Origin: Microthrixaceae bacterium
GTDB lineage: Bacteria; Actinomycetota; Acidimicrobiia; Acidimicrobiales; Iamiaceae
Direction: 5' to 3'
DNA: 53,473 nt
NCBI GenBank assembly: GCA_016702505.1
Contig: JADJDU010000016.1
Coordinates: forward strand, 1 to 53,473
A model generated the notes under the pieces. The model searched no databases. It was not told the origin of the DNA and saw nothing but the letters and a program-made list of their open reading frames with translations. This document shows positions 46,687 through 53,473 of this stretch, piece by piece (the stretch's first letter is position 1; each line of letters begins with the position of its first letter). The translations under genes were made by a program, and so were the position numbers.

Positions 46687-47981
46687 TCAGCTCCGGCCGA
46701 GGCCCTCGTAGTCGAAACCGAGCCGTTGCAGGCGCCGCGGTCCAACAGGTTGCGGGCATCCACCACCCTGGGACTGGACCATGGCACCCACCACCTTGTC
46801 GAGGTCGACCCACCGGAAGTCGTCCCATTCTGTGAGCACGACCAGCGTGGCGGCGCCCTCGGCCGCGCCATAGGCATCGGCCACCACCTCGATGCCGGCC
46901 AACCGCTGATCGGTGGCCCCCTGGGCCACCTCCACCGCGGGTCGAACGCCCGGACCACCGCCCCGGTCCAGGCAGGCGACGCACCACCTGGAGCGACGGG
47001 GAGTCCCGCAGGTCGTCGGTGCGGGCCTTGAAGGTGAGCCCCCACACGCCGACGGTGACGCCCTCGAGGGACCCTCCGACGATGCGCTCCACCTTGTCGG
47101 CGACCCGCTCGAACTGCTCCTCGTTGACGGTGATGACGCCCTTGAGCAGGTCGAAGTCGTAGCCGGCGTCCTCGGCGATGCGGACCAGCGCCCGGGAGTC
47201 CTTGGGGAAGCACGAACCACCCCAGCCTGGGCCCGGCCGCAGGAAGGCGTCGCCGATCCGCTTGTCGTAGCCCATGCCCAACACCACGTCGTTGACGTCG
47301 GCCCCCACGGCCTCGCACACGGCGGCCACGGCGTTGACGAAGCTGATCTTGGTGGCCAGGAAGGCGTTGGAGGCGTACTTGATGGTCTCGGCCGACGGCG
47401 GGTCGGTGACCTGGAGCGGGGCCGGAAGGCCCAGGTACAGGCCAGCCCGCGGATGGCAGCGCTCTGGTCGTCGGCGCCGATCACCACCCGGTCGGGGTGC
47501 AGGAAGTCGTGCACCGCCGACCCCTCCCGCAGGAACTCGGGGTTGGACACCACGGCCACGTCGGATCGCCCCAGGGCCTGCTCCACCACCCGGGTGGAGC
47601 CCGACCGGCACCGTGGACTTGTTGATCACCACCGACTCGGGCTGCAGGTGGGGTCCGATCTCGGCGGCAGCCGCCTGGATGTAGGACAGATCGGCCGACC
47701 CGTCCTCGCCCTGGGGGTGTGGGCACGCACAGGTAGATGAACTCGGCCTCGGCCACCGCCGGCGCGGCACCGAGCACGAACGACAGCAAGCCCGAATGCA
47801 GCCCCTCGTGGACCAACTCGTCGAGGCCGGCCTCGAGGATCGGTACCTCGCCCCGACTCAGCGCCTCGACCTTCTCGGGGATGACGTCGGCGCAGACCAC
47901 CCGGTGACCGAGGTGAGCCAGGCACGCACCGGTGGTGAGCCCCACGTAACCGGTGCCGATGATGGCGACGTTGCTACCCAC
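46687..47981 (-). CDS. ugd: UDP-glucose 6-dehydrogenase, several frameshifts
   Basis: Oxidises UDP-glucose to UDP-glucuronate with two NAD. Start GSNVAIIGTGYVGLTTGACL (47981). Pieces in order: EAEFIYLCVPTP, LSYIQAAAAEIGPHLQPESV, TRVVEQALGRSDVAVVSNPE, ETIKYASNAFLATKISFVNA, GPGWGGSCFPKDSRALVRIA with the catalytic Cys, GVTVGVWGLTFKARTDDLRD, GIEVVADAYGAAEGA, and the end LGFDYEGLGRS. About five one-base shifts join them (near 47715, 47605, 47440, 46965 and 46770). The restored length of about 430 residues is normal. Product feeds the decarboxylase gene directly downstream. Confidence 0.9.
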
Positions 47982-48264
47982 GGGCGAACCTCAGATTCGA
48001 CGACACGAGACGGCGAACCTACTTCCCCCACCTGCTGCCCCCCGATGGGGCCCGGCTCTGGCGGCGGTTCACGAGGCGGGCGGTTTGGACGTCGAGGTCA
48101 GCCGCAGGACTCACCCGGAGGCGGCTCGCACCGGGAAGGTAGGCACGGCCCTCGCCGGCCGGGCCGATGCCTTCGCCAACGGGATCGACACCTGGGGTTC
48201 CTCATCCTCGTCGTCGGCTCTCGTCACGCTGCCCGGTCAACGGTGGTGGAGGTGGTGGACGTGG
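47982..48264. other. Gene-free stretch between ugd and the LCP gene
   Basis: 283 bp without a convincing gene. A plus-strand open frame (47953-48324) covers it, but its start is antisense to ugd and its end antisense to the Thr-rich tail of the LCP protein. The last part (48240-48264), read on the minus strand, continues the Thr/Ser-rich composition of the LCP tail, so a further frameshift may hide the true stop. Confidence 0.4.
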
Positions 48265-49600
48265 TCAGGTGGTCGTCGAGGTCGTCGACGTTGTGGTGGA
48301 GACCGACTCGGCCGGTCGAGGTGAATCGAGCACCCCCACCAGTTCGGGTCCGGTGACCACCGTTATCTCAGAGATCTCCGGATCTGGTATCAGGCGAGGT
48401 TCGGCGTCGAGGTATCGGGCCACCAGGTGGGCTTCGGCGTCGGAGCCCGGCGGGTAGCGGACCTCGGTGACCCACACCGGATCGGCCGAGTTGGGGCTGG
48501 CCACCTGGAAGCCCAGCTCCTCGAACCGGTCGGTGAGCTCGGACGCCTGGTCCTGCACACCGGTGCCGTTCAGCACCCGCACCGTGACGGTGGACGGCAG
48601 GATCTCCCCCTCTCCGGTGGCCCCCGGTTCCCCGGAACTGGGCCAACACCGGCTCCGAAGCAACCTCGTCGAGCTCAAGCACGTCGGCCCCACCCCGGAA
48701 CACCTCACGGACGATGAGGGAGGATTGACCCAGCTTGTCGGGATCGAACCTCTGGAAGGCCCGGCCCAGGGTGATCAGATCGGCGGCAGTGGTGTAGGGA
48801 TCCAGCGTGATGTGCTCCACCCCGGTGTCGACCATCTGGACAGCACCACCGGGTTGCGGGCGCCCTTGGTGATGGCACGGTGCATGACCCGACGCAGCAG
48901 GTCCTGCTGGCGGCGCATCCGGCCGTAGTCCGATGCTCCGTCGCTACGCCACCGGCCCTGGCGTCTTTGTATTGGAAGTATCGGCTGCGGGCGTAGCTGA
49001 GCGACCCGTTGTGGTCGAGGATGGTGCACCCGGCGTTCCTCCACCAAGAGCCCCGGTGCTTGTCCTTCACCGGCGTCGGGAACCAGATCGGCACACCACC
49101 GATGATGTCGACCAGGCTCTTGAACCCGGCGAAGTTCACCTGGACGTAGTGGTTGACGTCGATGTCGAAGTTGTCTTTGATGGTCTTGACCAGCAGGCCC
49201 GGATTGCCGTCTCCGTAGGTGAGGGCGGCGTTGATCCGCGTCGTTCCCTTGCCGGGGATCTTCACCAAGCAGGTCCGGGGGAACGAGAGCACCTGACGTC
49301 GAGGTTGGCCGGATCGACCCGCACCACCATGATCGTGTCCGAGCGCACGGAGCCCTGGGTCACCCGGTCCCGGCCGTTCTTGACCGGGTCGTCATCGGCC
49401 AGGCCCTCGTCGTCGTCCACACCCACGATCAGGAAGTTCTGGGGCTCACCAGGCGGCAACTGATCGGCCGGGGTCAGCACCTGCGACCTATGTCGTTGCT
49501 TCGTTGGACGTTGGCCACCGTCCGCTTAGCCATGGCGTGGCACCGGCCGATGACGGCCATTACGCTGATCACGACTTGGCACCAGGTGGCCGAGGCTGCG
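48265..49600 (-). CDS. LytR-CpsA-Psr (LCP) family protein with LytR_C domain, heavily frameshifted
   Basis: LCP enzymes transfer lipid-linked glycans to peptidoglycan on the outer face of the membrane. Pieces: a hydrophobic segment (CQVVISVMAVIG), PGEPQNFLIVGVDDDEGLAD, SVRSDTIMVVRVDPAN (the conserved RSD), SFPRTCLVKIPGKGTTRINA, NHYVQVNFAGFKSLVDIIGG, GSLSYARSRYFQYKDA, then TVTVRVLNGTGVQDQASELT and the rest of a LytR_C domain, ending in a Ser/Thr tail (STTTSTTSTTT). At least five one-base shifts separate them. The start is not fixed; 49600 is approximate. It closes the polysaccharide cluster, as in other actinobacteria. Confidence 0.8.
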
Positions 49601-49741
49601 CCCGGGCGAGGCGCGGGGCGCCACGCTGCGCCGGGCCCTCCGACGCTCTCCGGCACCCCGGTGGCGACACGGGCTGCCACGCTACCAGGGGACCCGACCC
49701 CATGCGTCCTCAGGCCCATCCCAGGCCCTGAGCTCAGCTGA

Positions 49742-50613
49742 TCAGGTGACAGGCAGGCCCCCGAGCGATCACCAGACGCTGGATCTCGGAGGTTCCCTCA
49801 CCGATCTCGAGGATCTTGGCGTCGCGGTATTGGCGGGCGACCAAGGTCTCGTCCATGAAGCCGTAGCCACCGAAGATCTGGGTGGCCATGCGGGTGGCGG
49901 TGACCGCCGACTCGGTGGCGTACAGCTTGGCGATGGCCGCCTCCTGCTTGAAGGGGCGGCCCTGGTCCTTCAGCCACGCCGCCCGGTAGGTGAGCGTGCG
50001 GGCCGGTCTCGACCATCACGGCCAGGTCGGCGCACAGGCAAACGCCACCGCCTGGTTTGGAGCCGATGGCCCGCCCGAAGGCGTTCCGCTCGTTGGCGTA
50101 GCGGACGCTCTCCTCCAGGCAGCACTGGATCACCCCCACCGCCAGGGCGGCGATGGCCACCCGACCGTCGTCGAGGATGTTGAGGAAGTTGGCGAACCCC
50201 GGCCCCTCTCGCCCAGAACGTTGGCCTCGGGCACCCGGCAGTCGGCAAAGGCCAGCCCGTGGGTGTCCGACGCGTGCCAACCCATCTTGCGGTACGGCGG
50301 GCTGGACCTCGAAGCCGGGTGTCCCGGCGGGGACGACGATGGCGCTGATCTCGGGCCGACCGCCGGCGGCGGGATCGTCGGTGCGGGCGGTGATGGTGAC
50401 GATCGAGGTCATCTCGGTGCCCGATCCCGAACCCCCGTATTCCTCAGGGAAGGGCAGGCCGAACAGGCCCAGCTCCCCCATCTGGGTCACCACCTCGACT
50501 GGGAAGCGGTGGTCGCGGTCCCATTCCTCGGCCTTGGGGGCGATGACCCGGTCGGCGAAGTCACGCACCACGGATCGGAACTGTTCGGTCTCGGCGGGCA
50601 GGTCGAAGTCCAT
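49742..50613 (-). CDS. Acyl-CoA dehydrogenase with internal deletion and frameshifts
   Basis: FAD-dependent oxidation of acyl-CoA thioesters. The N-terminus MDFDLPAETEQFRSVVRDFA (ATG 50613) runs to GLFGLPFPEEYGG, then jumps directly to TEMTSIVTITARTDDPAAGG. About 100 residues normally between these two, including the LTEPxAGSD flavin/substrate motif, are missing (junction near 50420-50435). Afterwards come ISAIVVPAGTPGFEVQPA, FANFLNILDDGRVAIAALAV, RYANERNAFGRAIGS and, after shifts, LAVMVETARTLTY-like and EIQRLVIARG pieces. As written the protein could not bind its cofactor. A collapsed assembly is as likely as a real deletion. Confidence 0.75.
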
Positions 50614-50645
50614 CCGGTGGGCGGAGGATGCCGGACATCGCCACC

Positions 50646-51753
50646 TACGCTCCGAGCGTCCATGTCCCGGTCCCCGGTCCACCGAGTCCGCCAGTCGGCC
50701 ACGCCGCTGGCCGTGGTGGCCAGTCCGCCGGTCCGCCTGCTCACCACCGCGCCCCGTCGACGTCACCGACCGACCCCGGAGGCCCTCGCAGCGACCGCCA
50801 CCGCTGGCGTGCTGGGCGACCGACTGGTCCTGCCCGTGCTCGCCGCGCGACGGGCCCGTCTGGGCCCTGCCGTTCGACCACATCCGCCCGGCCCGCCCCA
50901 CGTGCGGCCGCCCGCTGGCGGGCCGGTGTGGGGTGGATCCCAACTCCTGGACCTCCTCGCTCGACCGGGCGGCGTTCGAGTCCCGGGGTCAGCGCGATCC
51001 GCGCGGCCATCGGGCGTGGCGACGTCTACCAGGTCAACCTCACCCGGGTCCTCAGCGCACCGCTACCGGCCGGCGCCGACGTGGCGGCCCTGGGCGGCGT
51101 TCGCCGAGGCAACCCGGCACCGTTCTCGGCGGTGGTGCGGCTTCCCCGTCAGGGCGTGCACGTCGCCTCGGCGTCGCCCGAGCGCTTCCTGGAGCGCGAC
51201 GGCGACCGCATCTGGTCGTCTCCGATCAAGGGCACCGCCGCCAGCGCCGACACGTTCCTGCCCAAGGACCGGGCCGAGAACGTGATGATCGTGGACCTGG
51301 TGCGCAACGACCTCGGCCGGGTGTGCGAGTGGGGCAGCGTCCAGGTGCCGACGTTGTGCACCGTCGAACCCCATCCCGGTCTCGTGCACCTGGTCTCCAC
51401 CGTCGAGGGACGACTCCGACCCGGACTCGGCTGGGCCGAGACCATCGACGCCACCTTCCCTCCGGGCTCGGTCACCGGCGCCCCCAAGCTCGCCGCCCTC
51501 GACCACATCTCCGCGCTGGAACCGCAGTCTCGCCAGCTCTACTGCGGCGGCGTGGGCTGGGTGGACGCCGATGCCCGTCAGGGTGCGCTCAACGTGGCCA
51601 TCCGCACGTTCTGGTTCGACGGCGACCACCTCCGCTTCGGCACCGGCGGCGGCATCACCTGGGACTCCGACCCCCATGGCGAATGGTTGGAGACCGAACT
51701 CAAGGCCCGACGCCTCCTGCGGGTGGCTGCTGGCAGCGCGGAGGCCAGGGTAA
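50646..51753 (+). CDS. pabB: Aminodeoxychorismate synthase component I, frameshifted
   Basis: Chorismate-binding enzyme that makes 4-amino-4-deoxychorismate for folate. The C-terminal catalytic domain is intact: VSAIRAAIGRGDVYQVNLTR, SASPERFL, SPIKGTAAS, ENVMIVDLVRNDLGRVCEWG, VHLVSTVEGRL, FPPGSVTGAPKLAALD, QLYCGGVGWVD, FGTGGGITWDSD. The N-terminal 110 residues are scattered over three frames (start taken as ATG 50646; LDRAAFESR joins VSAIRAAIG near 50990). The end near 51753 also needs a shift. PabB is preferred over TrpE because of its short N-terminus and the YQVNLT motif. Divergent from the acyl-CoA dehydrogenase. Confidence 0.85.
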
Positions 51754-51757
51754 AACC

Positions 51758-53473
51758 ATGGCATCGATGTCTGGGCCCGAGTCACCCGCAGAGTCGCTGC
51801 CTCGCTGGCTGCGCCCGACCGTCACCCTGCCGTGCATCGTGGGGGGTGGCTTCTTCCTGCTCGGAGTCGTCCAACTCCTCGGGACCTGGCTCCCCAACGG
51901 TGACTGGGCGGTGGCCGAACTGGTGATCCGCCACACATCGAGGATGGTGCCGCTGTCGGGCCCCTACTCGGCCCAGCGCGGCTACAACCATCCCTTGCCG
52001 TTGGTGTACGCCATCCAATGGCTCCCGTATCACCTGCTCGGACAACGTTCGTCGGCGGGCCTGGCTACCACTCTTTGGTGGAACGGGGCGTGGCTGGCCT
52101 TCTTGGTGTGGTTCATGGCCCGGCTCCGGGTGCCGTGGCTGGGCCTGGCTGCCGCCGCATCGGTGGTGATCATGGCAACCCGCACTCCCTCGGCCAGCCT
52201 GTTGATGCCGTGGAACCCGACCCTGGCCGTGGTGCCTGCTGTAAGTCCTGGTGTTCGTGGCCTGGCGGGTGGCCCTGGGCAGCGGTCGCCTCCTCCCTTT
52301 GGCAGCCGCGCTGGCAGTGTGGTGCATCGGTGCCCACCTGGGGTTCGCTCCCTTCGTTCTACCGGTGGTGGGGCTGGCCGGGCTGGGCTTGGCCTTCACC
52401 ACCGTCCGCACCCGAGGCCGCCCTGGCCTGGTGGCGTTGTGGCGACCGCTGGCGGCTGCGATGGCGGTGGGCCTGGTGCTCTTGTCGCCGATGCTGGTTG
52501 ACGGGTCGCAACGGACGTGATTCCAACCCGGTCCCATCGTCGAACGGGGCCGGCTCGACGAGTCCGCAGCACGCGCACGCGCTCGGAGTTGGCCAAGGTG
52601 CTCCGGGCTGAGTTGTCGATACCTCAGCATGGGCGATCACCGAGCCGCCCTATGACTTCATGCTGATCGAGCGGATGCCGCGGCTTGCATGGGGGCTGGT
52701 GTTCGGAGCGTTCGCCACCGCCGCCGCGGCCCGACGTCGAGCCTGGCCGGAGGTCGTTGGCATGGGCCTGGCCCTGGCCGGGTTGGCCGGGGCGATCCTC
52801 GGGCTGGCCAACATCGAGGCGGGCGCGATCCAACCCTGGTACCTCCTCCCCGCCCACGCTGCCAGCATCGCCTTCTTCTCATTCGCCACGTGGTCCCGGC
52901 GGGCCGGACGCTGGCCGTCGGAGTCGAGCGGGCCGGCGCTACCGGGCGCAGGTGAGGCCGGTGCTAGCCGACCAGCGCCGACCGACCTTGGCCCCCCCGT
53001 CATGGCGATCTCGGCCGTTGTGGTTCTCGCCCCGGCCGCCCGGACACTCCGGACCGACCTCCTCACCATCGACACCGACGGTCCGGTGGCGGCGTTGGCG
53101 GCGCGGTATCTGCTGACCCAGGCCGCGGTCGACGCCTTGCCCCAAGCCCCGGTCCCTTCTGGCGGGACCCATCGACTTCGACGGCTTCTACCGCGGCATG
53201 GCCCTTTCCTTAGACCGGGCCGGGTTCGAGGTCCGGGTTCCAGATGCCCAGCTCTACCTGTTCACCCACCATGAGCCCCATCAGACTTCGATCGATACGG
53301 CTGGTCACGTGGTCCTCAGCAAGGCCCGACGCCGCCGCCAGAACCGGGGGCGACGCTCGTGGCCGGAAGTCCCCGATCGACGTGCTCTACGCCAATGCCG
53401 ACCGGATCTCGCTCTGGCAGGCCGCCCCACCGTCAGCCCGTAGGCTGCCCCCAGGTCTTGGTGGAAAGCCGAC
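51758..53473 (+). CDS. Polytopic membrane protein, frameshifted, 3'-partial
   Basis: Starts MASMSGPESPAESLPRWLRP at ATG 51758. Hydrophobic segments follow: VGGGFFLLGVVQLLGTWL, WNGAWLAFLVWFMARL, GLAAAASVVIMATRT, then in another frame (from about 52235) VALGSGRLLPLAAALAVWCI, LPVVGLAGLGLAFTTV, MAVGLVLLSPMLVDG. After further shifts (about 52510-52650) come LAWGLVFGAFATAAAA, GMGLALAGLAGAILGLA and a soluble C-terminal part (IDFDGFYRGMALSLDRAGFE, VRVPDAQLYLF). About ten membrane helices. No family is recognised; an envelope glycosyltransferase-like GT-C protein is possible. The reading frame is open at the right edge. Confidence 0.55.

Noticed and set aside
47953..48324. Plus-strand gene between ugd and the LCP gene
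   Set aside because: Its start is antisense to ugd and its end antisense to the Thr-rich LCP tail; no family resemblance.

Overview
The window is GC-rich DNA from an actinobacterium. The gene order secA - hpf - comF - ahcY - SIS isomerase - phosphomannomutase - DUF3499 - cofD - cofE, the coenzyme F420 genes together with an F420-type oxidoreductase, and the DUF3499 and Trm112 proteins are actinobacterial. The order runs parallel to the secA1-fbiB region of Mycobacterium as I remember it. The details (gene sizes, a KstR-like operator, GDP-mannose and GDP-fucose genes) suggest class Acidimicrobiia, but that placement is inference.

Left part (1 to about 11,790) is accessory DNA. Three copies of the 3' end of a tRNA-Arg(ACG) gene, at about 5974, 10103 and 11761 and the last one decayed, divide it into islands. 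Island A (window edge to 5974) carries the end of a type I restriction hsdR gene, a zinc-ribbon protein, a tyrosine integrase and two small helix-turn-helix genes. Island B (6013-10103) carries a second tyrosine integrase, an excisionase-like gene between two inverted repeats, a DUF2283 protein, and an XRE / AbiEii-type toxin-antitoxin pair. Island C (10142-11790) is a graveyard: an antitoxin-like gene, a VapC remnant and an integrase fragment. Short paired direct repeats beside each tRNA remnant look like integrase arm-binding sites.

Middle part (11,785-41,101) is housekeeping chromosome. A minus-strand run secA-prfB-ftsE-ftsX serves secretion, translation termination and division. Then come a DyP peroxidase, the ribosome hibernation factor, comF, an SDR, a lipoprotein, ahcY and an LLM oxidoreductase. 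A minus-strand operon (CPBP protease, giant membrane protein, GT2, phosphomannomutase, Trm112, SIS isomerase, cyclase) and divergent ftsH follow. Next are gmd and the F420 pair cofD-cofE, then an NDP-sugar epimerase, a nucleotidyltransferase and a membrane-anchored His-rich protein.

Right part (41,100-53,473) is a cell-envelope polysaccharide cluster: three GT4 glycosyltransferases, GDP-fucose synthase, UDP-glucuronate decarboxylase-like and UDP-glucose dehydrogenase genes and an LCP attachment enzyme. It is followed by an acyl-CoA dehydrogenase, pabB and a membrane protein that leaves the window. Sugar nucleotides (GDP-Man, GDP-Fuc, UDP-GlcA, probably UDP-Xyl) would feed the transferases, and the LCP protein would attach the product to peptidoglycan.

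Caution: many genes in 1-17,630 and almost all in 41,100-53,473 are broken by one-base frameshifts, often in G or C runs, including essential secA, ftsE and ftsX. About 23 consecutive genes in between are intact. This looks like consensus error near the contig ends rather than biology, so broken genes are annotated as single features spanning their frames. I found no CRISPR array, no rRNA and no intact tRNA, and no convincing wholly new system. The serial tRNA-Arg integration zone is the most interesting structure.
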